From contig PGZH01000006.1 in assembly GCA_002840155.1 (NCBI GenBank), positions 124,001 through 188,000 of the forward strand: DNA of 64,000 nt, given 5' to 3'. A program made the translations under genes and the position numbers. The stretch comes from Gammaproteobacteria bacterium HGW-Gammaproteobacteria-13. Lineage in GTDB: Bacteria > Pseudomonadota > Gammaproteobacteria > Pseudomonadales > Pseudomonadaceae. The notes beneath the pieces are model-generated. The model made no database searches, was not told the origin of the DNA, and saw nothing but the letters and a program-made list of their open reading frames with translations. Positions 18,173 to 26,938 of the stretch are shown piece by piece. Within the stretch, counting starts at the first letter, position 1, and every line of letters starts with the position of its first letter.

Positions 18173-19060
18173 ATGCGCCGCCTGTTGACCGGTCTTAGCG
18201 TCATTATTCTGCTGCTCCTCAACACGCTGACACTGATCGGCCCGCTGCTGCTGATCGCCCTTGGCAAGTTCATCCTGCCCGGCAAAGCGCTGAAAACCGC
18301 CAGCTCGCGCGGGGTGATGTGGGTGGCGGAAACCTGGGCGGAGATCAACAAACTGATCTTCGCCACGCTGCTGCCGGTGCACTGGGATATTCGCGGCAGC
18401 GCCGACCTGCGCCAGAGCACCTCCTACCTGGTGATCAGCAACCACCAGTCCTGGGTCGATATTCCCGCCCTGGTGCAAGCCTTCAACCGCAAGACGCCCT
18501 ACTTCAAGTTCTTCCTCAAGCAGCAGCTGATCTGGGTGCCTTTTCTTGGCCTGGCGTTCTGGGCGCTGGATTACCCCTTTATGCGCCGCTACTCCAAGGC
18601 GTTTCTGGCCAAGCACCCCGAACTCAAAGGCCAGGACCTGGAGATAACCAAACGCGCCTGCGAGAAGTTCAAGGACCTGCCGGTGACCGTGGTCAACTAC
18701 CTCGAGGGCACCCGCTGCACCCCGGCAAAGCAAGCGCAGCAAGGCTCGCCCTATCAGTATCTGCTCAAGCCGAAAGCCGGTGGCGTGGCTTTTGTGCTGG
18801 CGGCACTGGGCGAACAGCTGGACACCGTGCTGGACGTGACACTGGTGTATCCGGGCAAACGCATTCCCGGTTTCTGGGATTTGATCAGCGGTCAGGTGGA
18901 CAAGGTGATCGTCGACATTCAAACCCGCGACCTCGACCCGGCGCTGTGGCAAGGCGACTACGAGAACGACCCGGTATTTCGCCAATTTGTGCAGAACTGG
19001 GTGACGAAGCTGTGGCAAGACAAGGATGCGCGGATAGCGGCAATTCGCGCGGAGCTGTAA
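18173..19060 (+). CDS. Acyltransferase, YihG/PlsC family
   Basis: 295 residues with an N-terminal membrane helix (5-32) and PlsC-type blocks: NHQSWVD (the H-x4-D catalytic motif, about 90-96), FLKQQLIWVPFLGLAFWALDYPFM, and VVNYLEGTRCTPAK (substrate phosphate-binding block). It resembles the YihG-type 1-acylglycerol-3-phosphate acyltransferases that remodel phospholipids. AAGGAG precedes the ATG. A dispersed repeat follows the stop. Confidence 0.87.
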   Translation: MRRLLTGLSVIILLLLNTLTLIGPLLLIALGKFILPGKALKTASSRGVMWVAETWAEINKLIFATLLPVHWDIRGSADLRQSTSYLVISNHQSWVDIPALVQAFNRKTPYFKFFLKQQLIWVPFLGLAFWALDYPFMRRYSKAFLAKHPELKGQDLEITKRACEKFKDLPVTVVNYLEGTRCTPAKQAQQGSPYQYLLKPKAGGVAFVLAALGEQLDTVLDVTLVYPGKRIPGFWDLISGQVDKVIVDIQTRDLDPALWQGDYENDPVFRQFVQNWVTKLWQDKDARIAAIRAEL

Positions 19061-19067
19061 CCGCTAT

Positions 19068-19144
19068 GTCGCGGCTAAAGCCCCTCCCACAGGACCAACT
19101 GTCAATGTAGGAGGGGCTGGGCGGCACTCCGCTTTAGCCGCGAC
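19068..19144. repeat. Inverted repeat (GTCGCGGCTAAAGC family)
   Basis: GTCGCGGCTAAAGCCCCTCC at the left and GCTTTAGCCGCGAC at the right form long arms between convergent genes. The same family occurs at 21481, 36403 and 38261. Confidence 0.85.
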
Positions 19145-19161
19145 GGTTTAGCTGCCAGCGA

Positions 19162-20361
19162 TCAAGCCGCGCTAAACATCTTGTGCGGATCAATCACAAA
19201 CTTCTTCGGCACGCCGGCATCGAACTCGCCGTAACCGCGCGGTGCGTCGTCCAGGCTGATCACCTGCACACCTACCACTTCGGCGATATTGATGCGGTCC
19301 CACATGATCGCCTGCATCAGCTGGCGGTTGTACTTCATCACTGGGGTCTGGCCGGTGTGGAAGCTGTGGGATTTGGCCCAGCCGAGGCCGAAGCGGATGC
19401 TTAAGGAACCGATCTTCGCTGCCGCATCGACTGCGCCCGGATCTTCGGTGACATACAGACCGGGAATACCGATCTTGCCGGCCACCCGCACCACGCCCAT
19501 CAGCGAGTTGAGCACCGTGGCCGGCGCTTCATGCTGCACGCCTGCGTGACCATGGCCACGGGCCTCGAAGCCCACCGCATCGACTGCGCAATCGACTTCC
19601 GGCTCGCCCAGTAACGCAGCGATCTGTTCGTGCAGTGGGGTGTCTTTGGACAGGTCGGCAATCTCGAAACCAACCGCCTTGGCATGGGCCAGACGCACGG
19701 GATTGACATCACCGACAATTACTACCGCCGCGCCAAGCAGACGCGCCGAAGCGGCTGCGGCCAAACCTACCGGGCCGGCACCGGCGATATACACGGTGCT
19801 GCCTGGGCCGACGCCGGCGGTCACCGCGCCGTGGTAGCCGGTGGGCAGGATGTCGGACAGGCAGGTCAGGTCGCGGATCTTCTCCATGGCCTTGTCGCGG
19901 TCCGGCAGTTTCAGCAGGTTGAAGTCGGCGTACGGCACCATGGCGTACTCAGCTTGGCCACCGGTCCAGTCGCCCATGTCGACATAACCGTAGGCACCGC
20001 CGGCACGCGCCGGGTTGACCGACAGGCACACGCCAGTGTGTTGCTCTTTGCACGAACGGCAGCGACCGCAGGCGACGTTGAACGGCACCGAGACCAGATC
20101 ACCAATTTTCAGGTTCTCCACGTCGCGGCCTTTCTCGATCACCTCACCGGTGATTTCGTGGCCCAGTACCAGGCCGGTTTGCGCCGTGGTCCGACCGCGC
20201 ACCATATGTTGGTCGGAGCCGCAGATATTGGTGGAGACCACACGCAGGATGACCCCGTGTTCGATCTTGCGACCGCGTGGGTCCTGCATTTTCGGATAGT
20301 CGATTTTCTGCACTTCGACCTTGCCAGCGCCGAGATAGACGACGCCACGATTACCAGACAT
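19162..20361 (-). CDS. fdhA: Glutathione-independent formaldehyde dehydrogenase
   Basis: 399 residues from MSGNRGVVYLGAGKVEV (AAGGAG before ATG 20361), the length and start of Pseudomonas FdhA. A zinc medium-chain dehydrogenase/dismutase: catalytic zinc ligand Cys in TNICGSDQHM, structural zinc cysteines in CGRCRSCKEQHTGVCL, and NAD site IAGAGPVGLAAAASARLLGA. It oxidises formaldehyde to formate with NAD. Formaldehyde is released by the demethylations encoded upstream. It is the last gene of the leftward glyA-sox-purU-fdhA series. Confidence 0.93.
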   Translation of the reverse strand: MSGNRGVVYLGAGKVEVQKIDYPKMQDPRGRKIEHGVILRVVSTNICGSDQHMVRGRTTAQTGLVLGHEITGEVIEKGRDVENLKIGDLVSVPFNVACGRCRSCKEQHTGVCLSVNPARAGGAYGYVDMGDWTGGQAEYAMVPYADFNLLKLPDRDKAMEKIRDLTCLSDILPTGYHGAVTAGVGPGSTVYIAGAGPVGLAAAASARLLGAAVVIVGDVNPVRLAHAKAVGFEIADLSKDTPLHEQIAALLGEPEVDCAVDAVGFEARGHGHAGVQHEAPATVLNSLMGVVRVAGKIGIPGLYVTEDPGAVDAAAKIGSLSIRFGLGWAKSHSFHTGQTPVMKYNRQLMQAIMWDRINIAEVVGVQVISLDDAPRGYGEFDAGVPKKFVIDPHKMFSAA

Positions 20362-20493
20362 ACGTATTTCTCCTTTCTTGTTGTGAATACAAAGGCGCGG
20401 CCAACGGTCGCGCGGCCTTGTACTGGAGCTTGTGTCTGTTGCTGGGTGGAGCCGAGAACTTGGCAGTCGGTGATCCACCCGTGATCTGATTTC

Positions 20494-20562
20494 GTAGGAG
20501 CGGGCCATGCCCGCGATGCTTCTGACCGGCAATGGCCTATCGCGGCCATGGGCCGCTCCTAC
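20494..20562. repeat. Inverted repeat (GTAGGAGCGGGC family)
   Basis: GTAGGAGCGGGCCATGCCCGCG at the left and GGGCCGCTCCTAC at the right, in the fdhA-purU gap. A related copy with longer perfect arms lies at 41368. Confidence 0.8.
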
Positions 20563-20578
20563 ATCCTTAAACCCAGGG

Positions 20579-21442
20579 TTAGGCGTGCAGCACCACCGTG
20601 CGGCTGGCGTTGAGAAACACCCGTCGCTCGAGGTGGTAGCCGATGGCTTTGGCCAGGGTCTGGCACTCGATATCGCGGCCCTTGGCGATCAGGTCTTCGG
20701 GGTAGTGGGCATGGTCCACCGACTCCACGCCCTGGGCGATGATCGGCCCTTCGTCGAGGTCGTTGTTGATGTAGTGGGCAGTGGCGCCGACCAGCTTGAC
20801 GCCCTTCTCATAGGCCTGGTGATAGGGCTTGGCACCCTTGAAACCGGGCAGCAGCGAGTGGTGGATATTGATCGCCCAGCCATCCAGCTGGCGGCAGAGC
20901 TCAGGTGAGAGCACCTGCATATAGCGGGCAAGCACCACCAATTCGGCGCCACTGTCCTCGATCACCTGCAGCACCTTGCGCTCCTGCGCCGGTTTGTCTG
21001 CCGGGTCGAGGGGGAAGTGGTAGTAGGGAATATCGTGCCAGCGCGCCAGCGGTTCCAGGTCTGGATGGTTAGACACCACCGCCACCACGTCCATGGCCAG
21101 GTGGCCGATACGTTGGCGATAGAGCAGGTCGTTCAGGCAATGGTCGGCCTTGCTGACCATCAGCACCACCTTGGCGCGGTAGCCCGGCGGGGTTAGCTCG
21201 ACCTGCATGCCGAAGGCAGTCAGGCGCTGATCGAGGCCGGCGCGAAAGGCCTGCTCATCGAAATCATCCGGCTGACGGAATTCCACACGAATAAAAAAAC
21301 GCGCCGATAGACGATCATCAAAGGAATGGTGCTCGGTGACATAGCAGCGCTGCTCGAACAGAAAGCGCGTCACCGCATCCACGGTGCCGAGCACGCTCGG
21401 GCAGTGGGCAGTGAGAATCCAGGTATCGGGGGTGCGGCTCAT
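20579..21442 (-). CDS. purU: Formyltetrahydrofolate deformylase
   Basis: 287 residues: an N-terminal ACT domain (about 6-85) and a formyltransferase-fold hydrolase domain with KVVLMVSKADHCLNDLL, NIHHSLLPGFKGAKPYHQA and the catalytic segment ATAHYINNDLDEGPI. It hydrolyses 10-formyltetrahydrofolate to formate and tetrahydrofolate, recycling the folate loaded by sarcosine oxidase. GAGGGA precedes the ATG. Position between soxG and fdhA indicates a dedicated one-carbon role rather than purine synthesis. Confidence 0.92.
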   Translation of the reverse strand: MSRTPDTWILTAHCPSVLGTVDAVTRFLFEQRCYVTEHHSFDDRLSARFFIRVEFRQPDDFDEQAFRAGLDQRLTAFGMQVELTPPGYRAKVVLMVSKADHCLNDLLYRQRIGHLAMDVVAVVSNHPDLEPLARWHDIPYYHFPLDPADKPAQERKVLQVIEDSGAELVVLARYMQVLSPELCRQLDGWAINIHHSLLPGFKGAKPYHQAYEKGVKLVGATAHYINNDLDEGPIIAQGVESVDHAHYPEDLIAKGRDIECQTLAKAIGYHLERRVFLNASRTVVLHA

Positions 21443-21480
21443 GGTCAGTCCCTCGGTGGTCTGCGTCTTTGCAGCACTCG

Positions 21481-21547
21481 TGGGAGGGGCTTTAGCTGCG
21501 ATGGCTTTAGCCGCGAGAAGCAGTCGCGGCTAAAGCCCCTCCCACAG
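21481..21547. repeat. Inverted repeat (GGGAGGGGCTTTAGC family)
   Basis: TGGGAGGGGCTTTAGC at the left pairs with GCGGCTAAAGCCCCTCCCA at the right. Lies upstream of purU, inside the presumed sox transcript, next to another repeat. Confidence 0.85.
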
Positions 21548-21568
21548 GATGTTTGTTGCCATCTGGGC

Positions 21569-21655
21569 GTAGGGTGGATCGGGGCGCGTAGCTGGCGCTT
21601 TATCCATCCACCTTTGCGGGCCTCTGGTGGACGAGAAAAGCGTCGTCCACCCTAC
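21569..21655. repeat. Inverted repeat (GTAGGGTGGA family)
   Basis: GTAGGGTGGATCG at the left, GTCCACCCTAC at the right, with internal arms GCGCTTTATCCATCCACC and GGTGGACGAGAAAAGCG. Further copies at 26865 and 37023. Confidence 0.85.
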
Positions 21656-21657
21656 GT

Positions 21658-22290
21658 TCAGGCCTTGATCGTCAGGCCGTATTCGGCGCTGGCGTCCTGC
21701 AGCCACAGCCAGAAGTAATCGGAGAAGCTGCGGCGGATCAGCAGCTCCCAGGTGTCTTCGCCAGTGTGACGGATCACCAGTTGCGACTTGGCGAAGTGGG
21801 TACCCACGGCCTTGCCGACCGGGAAGTTGCTTGGGTGCACGTCGTAGCTGGTGGACTTCATCAGCACTTCGCGCACCTTCGGCCCGCTCAGTTCCAGCAG
21901 GGTCTGCCCGCCGCTGACGTTGACGATCGAGATGTGCTGGCCATCCAGCGCTTCGCGCAGCTTTTGCTCGGCTGCAAACTCGCTGCCGCTCGGCACAATC
22001 AGCAGCCATTCATCGGGGGCCAGCCATTGCAGCGAGGTGTCGCCAGCCGCCACCAGGGTCAGTGCCACCGGCAGTTCCATGCCCAGGGCCTTGTGTACAT
22101 CGCCGGCAAACGCCGGGTCTTTGCCATCGCCACGCAGGGTCAGATGCCCGAGCAGCTTCTTCTCGCGCACCGTCACTCCGGCGCTGGCCGAGCCTTTACC
22201 TGCCAGCTGTTCAAGGCCGGCATGGAACAGTGGCGATTCGGCATGCGCGGCAGCCGGGCGTTGCTGATAAACGTTGATCGAATTAGACAT
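21658..22290 (-). CDS. soxG: Sarcosine oxidase gamma subunit
   Basis: 210 residues from MSNSINVYQQRPAA at 22290. The gamma chain of heterotetrameric sarcosine oxidase; it resembles the folate-binding fold of GcvT and packs against the alpha chain. Recognisable segments are KLLGHLTLRGDGKDPAF, WLAPDEWLLIVP and RSFSDYFWLWLQDAS. Its start overlaps the end of soxA by 8 bases, so the two are translationally coupled. Confidence 0.92.
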   Translation of the reverse strand: MSNSINVYQQRPAAAHAESPLFHAGLEQLAGKGSASAGVTVREKKLLGHLTLRGDGKDPAFAGDVHKALGMELPVALTLVAAGDTSLQWLAPDEWLLIVPSGSEFAAEQKLREALDGQHISIVNVSGGQTLLELSGPKVREVLMKSTSYDVHPSNFPVGKAVGTHFAKSQLVIRHTGEDTWELLIRRSFSDYFWLWLQDASAEYGLTIKA

Positions 22291-25200
22291 TCTGGCGATC
22301 CCCTTTCGGGTCATAAAACACGGAGCTGACGATTTCGGCTTCGATCAAGCTGCCATCGGCGAGCGGTGCGAACACCCGCTCCCCCATGCGCTTGAGCCCG
22401 CCCTTGACCACACCCATGGCGAAGGAATAGCCCAGCGCCGCGCTCATATAGCTGGAGGTGACGTGGCCGACCATCTGCATCGGGATGGTCTGTTTCGGGT
22501 CGAACACCAGTTGCGCGCCTTCCGGCAGCACCTTGTTGGGGTCGACAGGTTTGAGCCCGACCAGCTGCTTGCGGTCTTCGCGCAGGCTGTCTTCGCGGTT
22601 CATGCCGCGCCAGCCGATCCACGAGAACGGCTTGGTCCGGCCCACGCACCAGCCCATGTTGAGGTCGTCCGGGGTTACCGAGCCGTCGGTGTCCTGACCG
22701 ACGATGATGAAGCCCTTCTCGGCCCGCAGCACGTGCATGGTCTCGGTGCCGTAAGGCGTCAGGCCATGCTTCTTGCCGGCTTCGATGATCTTTTCCCACA
22801 CGCCCAGGGCATAGTCGGCCTGCACGTTGACTTCGTAGGAGAGCTCGCCGGTGAAGGAGATGCGGAACACCCGCGCCGGCACGCCGCCGACCAGGCCTTC
22901 CTGCCAGGTCATAAACGGGAAGGCGTCCTTGTCCAGATCGATGTCGGTGACCTCGGCCAGCAGCTTGCGGCTGTTGGGGCCGGACAGGGTCATGGTCGCC
23001 CAGTGGTCGGTGACCGAGGTGAAGTACACCTTCAGCTCCGGCCACTCGGTCTGGTGATAGATCTCCAGCCATTCCATCACCCGCGCGGCGCCGCCGGTGG
23101 TGGTGGTCATCAGGAAGTGGTTGTCGGCCAGGCAGGCGGTTACACCGTCGTCGAAGACCATGCCGTCTTCCTTGCACATCAGGCCGTAGCGCGCCTTGCC
23201 CACATCCAGCTTGGTCCAGGCATTGGTGTACACGCGGTTGAGAAACTCGCGGGCATCCGGGCCTTGAATATCGATCTTGCCCAGCGTCGAAGCATCCAGA
23301 ATGCCCACCGCGTTACGCACAGCCAAGCACTCGCGGGCTACGGCAGCGTGCAGGTCTTCACCGGCTTTCGGGAAGTACCAGGGACGTTTCCACTGACCGA
23401 CATCCTCGAACTCGGCACCGTTTTGCAGGTGCCAGCTTTGCATCGCGGTGTAACGCTTGGGCTCGAACAGCGCGCCACAGTGACGACCGGCCACCGCGCC
23501 GAAGGTCACCGGCGTGTAGTTCGGGCGAAACATGGTGGTCCCCATCTGCGGGATGCTGATGCCCAGCGAGCGGGCGGCAATCGCCAGGCCGTTGATATTG
23601 CCCAGCTTGCCCTGATCGGTGCCGAAGCCCAGCGCGGTGTAGCGCTTGACGTGCTCGACCGACTCGAAGCCCTCACGGGTGGCCAACTCGATACCGGCGG
23701 CGGTGACGTCGTTCTGCAGATCGACAAACTGCTTGGGCGCGCGCGCCGTCGGTTTGTCGTGCGGCACCTGGAACAGCGCCAGGGAAGGCTCTTCCATGCG
23801 TACAGCCACCTGCGGCAGGCTGGCGGAAACCGCCTTGAAGCCGGCTTCGGCAGCCGCCGAAACACCGGCCTCGAAACCATCAGTCAGGGCATCACCCAGG
23901 CCGAACACGCCATTGACCGCGCCAGCGCACAGGCGCTTCTGGAAGCCGCCCTCACCCGGAACAAAAGCCAGAATATCTTCCCGCCAGGTCGGCCGGCCGC
24001 CCAGGTGCGAGGCCAGGTGTACCACCGGGCTGTAGCCGCCGGAGCTGACGATCAAATCGCAGTCGAGCACTTCGCCCGGACTGCTGACTTTATGGCTCTG
24101 CACATCGATGGCGCAGATGCGTGCAGCGGTCACCCGCTTGCTGCCGGCGGCTTCGACCACGGCGCTGCCGGTAAGGATGCGCACGCCGCGCTTGCGCGCC
24201 TCTTCTACCCAGCTGCCGCGTGGATTGCTGCGGGCATCGGCAACCGCTACCACCTGCAGGCCGGCATCGAGCCAGTCGAGCACTACGCGGTAGGCGTAAT
24301 CGTTGTTGGTCGACAGCACCAGCTGCTTGCCCGGCGCCACGCCATAACGGCGCACGTAGGTGGACACCGCATCGGCGAGCATATTGCCCGGCACGTCGTT
24401 ATTGGCGTACACCAGCGGCCGCTCATGAGCGCCGGTGGCCAGCACCACACGCGTGGCCCGCACACGGTGCATACGCTGACGAACCATACCGAGTGGCGCA
24501 ATTTCACCAAGGTGATCGGTTAGGCGCTGGTGAATGGTGAGGAAGTTGTGGTCGTGGTAACCGTTGACCGTGGAGCGCGGCAACAGGGTGACTTCAGGCA
24601 TACCGGACAGCTCGGCAATCACCTGCGCGGCCCAGTCGGCGGCCGGTTTGCCGTCGAGGGTTTCGCGGGTGCTGAGCAGGCTGCCGCCGAACTCTTCCTG
24701 CTCATCGGCGAGAATCACCCGGGCACCGCTGCGCGCGGCGGCCAAGGCAGCGGCCAGGCCCGCCGGACCGGCACCGACCACCAGCACGTCGCAGTGCTGG
24801 TTCATGTAGTCGTAGCTGTCCGGGTCCACGGCGGTCGGCGCACGGCCAAGACCGGCGGCCTTACGGATGTATTTTTCGTAGGTCAGCCAGAGGTTCTGCG
24901 GGTACATAAAGGTCTTGTAGTAGAACCCCGGCGGCATCATCTTGCCGCCGACCTTGCCGAGAATGCCCATCAGGTCGGTGTTTACGCTCGGCCAGCCGTT
25001 GGTGCTGCTTGCGACCAAGCCGGCGTACAGCGCCTGCTGGGTGGCGCGCACGTTGGGGATCTGCGCCGCTTCGGTGCTGCCGATCTGCAGCACGGCGTTC
25101 GGCTCTTCGGCGCCCGCCGCAACGATGCCGCGCGGCCGCGAATACTTGAAGCTACGGCCGACGATATCCACGCCATTGGCGAGCAAGGCGGCCGCCAGGG

Positions 25201-25303
25201 TGTCACCGGCAAAGCCCTGGAAGCTCTGCCCGTTGAAGCTGAATGTCAGGGGCTGGCTGCGATCAACGCGACCACCACTGGCAAGACGATTGACCTGGCT
25301 CAT
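22283..25303 (-). CDS. soxA: Sarcosine oxidase alpha subunit
   Basis: 1006 residues, the normal length. Order: an N-terminal ferredoxin-like domain (SFNGQSFQGFAGDTLAAALL), a Rossmann NAD-binding region (CDVLVVGAGPAGLAAALAAA, about 173-192), and a C-terminal GcvT-like tetrahydrofolate domain (about 610-990; KIDIQGPDAREFLNRV, GELSYEVNVQADYAL). The enzyme oxidises sarcosine to glycine, making hydrogen peroxide and 5,10-methylene-tetrahydrofolate or formaldehyde. Start overlaps the soxD stop (ATGA). Confidence 0.95.
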   Translation of the reverse strand: MSQVNRLASGGRVDRSQPLTFSFNGQSFQGFAGDTLAAALLANGVDIVGRSFKYSRPRGIVAAGAEEPNAVLQIGSTEAAQIPNVRATQQALYAGLVASSTNGWPSVNTDLMGILGKVGGKMMPPGFYYKTFMYPQNLWLTYEKYIRKAAGLGRAPTAVDPDSYDYMNQHCDVLVVGAGPAGLAAALAAARSGARVILADEQEEFGGSLLSTRETLDGKPAADWAAQVIAELSGMPEVTLLPRSTVNGYHDHNFLTIHQRLTDHLGEIAPLGMVRQRMHRVRATRVVLATGAHERPLVYANNDVPGNMLADAVSTYVRRYGVAPGKQLVLSTNNDYAYRVVLDWLDAGLQVVAVADARSNPRGSWVEEARKRGVRILTGSAVVEAAGSKRVTAARICAIDVQSHKVSSPGEVLDCDLIVSSGGYSPVVHLASHLGGRPTWREDILAFVPGEGGFQKRLCAGAVNGVFGLGDALTDGFEAGVSAAAEAGFKAVSASLPQVAVRMEEPSLALFQVPHDKPTARAPKQFVDLQNDVTAAGIELATREGFESVEHVKRYTALGFGTDQGKLGNINGLAIAARSLGISIPQMGTTMFRPNYTPVTFGAVAGRHCGALFEPKRYTAMQSWHLQNGAEFEDVGQWKRPWYFPKAGEDLHAAVARECLAVRNAVGILDASTLGKIDIQGPDAREFLNRVYTNAWTKLDVGKARYGLMCKEDGMVFDDGVTACLADNHFLMTTTTGGAARVMEWLEIYHQTEWPELKVYFTSVTDHWATMTLSGPNSRKLLAEVTDIDLDKDAFPFMTWQEGLVGGVPARVFRISFTGELSYEVNVQADYALGVWEKIIEAGKKHGLTPYGTETMHVLRAEKGFIIVGQDTDGSVTPDDLNMGWCVGRTKPFSWIGWRGMNREDSLREDRKQLVGLKPVDPNKVLPEGAQLVFDPKQTIPMQMVGHVTSSYMSAALGYSFAMGVVKGGLKRMGERVFAPLADGSLIEAEIVSSVFYDPKGDRQNV

Positions 25304-25626
25304 GCCGTTACTCCTTGGTCGATGGCCTTTTTCTCGGCAGTACCAGCAGCAGTAACGCTGGGCTTCTCGCCGATCTTGTAGGTTTCAAGAATTTCGTAGG
25401 TCACCGTGTGACGGGTGGCGTTGAAGTACTTGCGGCAACCGGCGGAATGCACCCACAGCTCGTGGTGAAGGCCGCGCGGGTTATCACGGAAGAACAGGTA
25501 TTCGCCCCACTCGGCATCGCTGCAGGCGGCTGGGTCCAGCGGGCGCGGAATGTGCGCCTGGCCCTTGGCGTGGAATTCCTCTTCGGAGCGCAGTTCGCCG
25601 CAGTGAGGGCAGAAGATATGCAACAT
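25300..25626 (-). CDS. soxD: Sarcosine oxidase delta subunit
   Basis: 108 residues. The zinc-binding delta chain begins MLHIFCPHCGELRSEEEF, with CPHC and later HSAGCRKYFNATR as likely zinc ligands. It stabilises the heterotetramer. GAGGG precedes the ATG, and it sits between soxB and soxA with 12 bases to soxB and a 4-base ATGA overlap with soxA. Confidence 0.93.
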   Translation of the reverse strand: MLHIFCPHCGELRSEEEFHAKGQAHIPRPLDPAACSDAEWGEYLFFRDNPRGLHHELWVHSAGCRKYFNATRHTVTYEILETYKIGEKPSVTAAGTAEKKAIDQGVTA

Positions 25627-25638
25627 GGGTAAGCCCTC

Positions 25639-26832
25639 TTAGTGAGCCACGGCAGCAGCGCCGTGCTCGTCGATCAATGCGCCGGTGTGGAAACGGTCCA
25701 TGGCGAACGGCTTGGCCAGCTGGTGCATTTCGCCTTTGGCCAGGCTGGCCGCGAACACGTGGCCCGAACCCGGCGTGGCCTTGAAGCCGCCGGTGCCCCA
25801 GCCGCAGTTGAAGAACAGGTTTGGCACCGGGGTCTTGGAAATGATCGGGCAGGCGTCCGGCGAGGTGTCGACGATGCCGCCCCACTGACGGTTCATGCGC
25901 ACCCGCGAGAGCACCGGGAACATCTCGACGATGGCCTGCAGGGTGTGTTCGATGGTGCCGTAGGAGCCGCGCTGGCCGTAGCCGTTGTAACCGTCGATGC
26001 CGGCACCGATGACCAGGTCGATAATCGGTTTGATCGGTTCGGACACCAGCGCCTGCAGCGGATGGGATTCCAGCGGCAGGCGGAAGCCGGCCAGGCCAGC
26101 CATATGCCCGGAGTTACCGGCGGTGACCACGCCAACGCGCTTGCCGCCGATAAAGCCCTTGTTGGTTTCCACGCCGATGCACACGCCGTTTTCCTTACGG
26201 AAACCGATCACTTCGGTCTGCTGCAGCAGGTCGACACCCAGGGCATCGGCGGCGCGGGCATAACCCCAGGCCACGGCATCGTGACGGGCCACGCCGCCGC
26301 GCCGCTGCACGGTGGAGCCCATGATTGGGTAACGGGTGTTCTTGCTGCAGTCCAGATAGGGAATCTCTGCGGCCACCTGCTTGGCATCCAGCAGTTCACC
26401 GTCCACACCGTTGAGGCGGTTGGCGCTGACGCGGCGCTCGGAGTCGCGCATGTCCTGCAGGGTGTGGCAGAGGTTGTAGACGCCGCGCTGGCTGAACATG
26501 ACGTTGTAGTTAAGGTCCTGGGACAGGCCTTCCCACAGCTTCATCGCGTGCTCGTAGAGGTGCGCCGACTCATCCCACAGGTAGTTGGAGCGCACGATGG
26601 TGGTGTTGCGCGCGGTGTTACCGCCGCCCAGCCAACCCTTCTCGATCACCGCGACGTTCTTCACGCCGAACTCTTTGGCCAGGTAATAGGCCGTGGCCAG
26701 ACCGTGACCGCCACCGCCGACGATGATCACGTCGTACACCGGCTTGGGCGTGGGGTTGCGCCACATGCGCTGCCAGTTTTCGTGGTGGCTGAACGCGTGC
26801 TTGAACAGGCCGAAGCCGGAATAACGTTGCAT
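25639..26832 (-). CDS. soxB: Sarcosine oxidase beta subunit with an internal 19-residue deletion
   Basis: 397 residues; Pseudomonas SoxB is about 416. The FAD-binding N-terminus ([19 protein letters not shown], 34-52) and the flavin-linkage region [19 protein letters not shown] (His184, by homology the covalent FMN attachment) are present. Between Asp272 (EPIKPIID) and Leu273 ([12 protein letters not shown]) the family normally has a segment I recall as SVIMSNAVHGYISQSDKGD; it is absent here, in frame. That segment contributes a core strand of the substrate domain, so function is doubtful. The rest matches well to the last residue. An assembly error is the main alternative. Confidence 0.88.
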   Translation of the reverse strand: MQRYSGFGLFKHAFSHHENWQRMWRNPTPKPVYDVIIVGGGGHGLATAYYLAKEFGVKNVAVIEKGWLGGGNTARNTTIVRSNYLWDESAHLYEHAMKLWEGLSQDLNYNVMFSQRGVYNLCHTLQDMRDSERRVSANRLNGVDGELLDAKQVAAEIPYLDCSKNTRYPIMGSTVQRRGGVARHDAVAWGYARAADALGVDLLQQTEVIGFRKENGVCIGVETNKGFIGGKRVGVVTAGNSGHMAGLAGFRLPLESHPLQALVSEPIKPIIDLVIGAGIDGYNGYGQRGSYGTIEHTLQAIVEMFPVLSRVRMNRQWGGIVDTSPDACPIISKTPVPNLFFNCGWGTGGFKATPGSGHVFAASLAKGEMHQLAKPFAMDRFHTGALIDEHGAAAVAH

Positions 26833-26864
26833 GGGATGCTCCTGAAATCTGGGTCACGCAAGCC

Positions 26865-26935
26865 GTAGGGTGGATCACGCTTTACCGATCCACCATGACC
26901 ACAACGGTGGATGTCAAAAGCGACATCCACCCTAC
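26865..26935. repeat. Inverted repeat (GTAGGGTGGA family)
   Basis: GTAGGGTGGATCACGC at the left and GACATCCACCCTAC at the right with an inner GATCCACCATGACCACAACGGTGG hairpin-like core split across the loop. Lies between glyA and soxB. Confidence 0.8.
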
Positions 26936-26938
26936 AAA

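Noticed and set aside
22274-24523. 749-codon frame antisense to soxA
   Set aside because: Shadow frame; soxA on the other strand has full-length family similarity.
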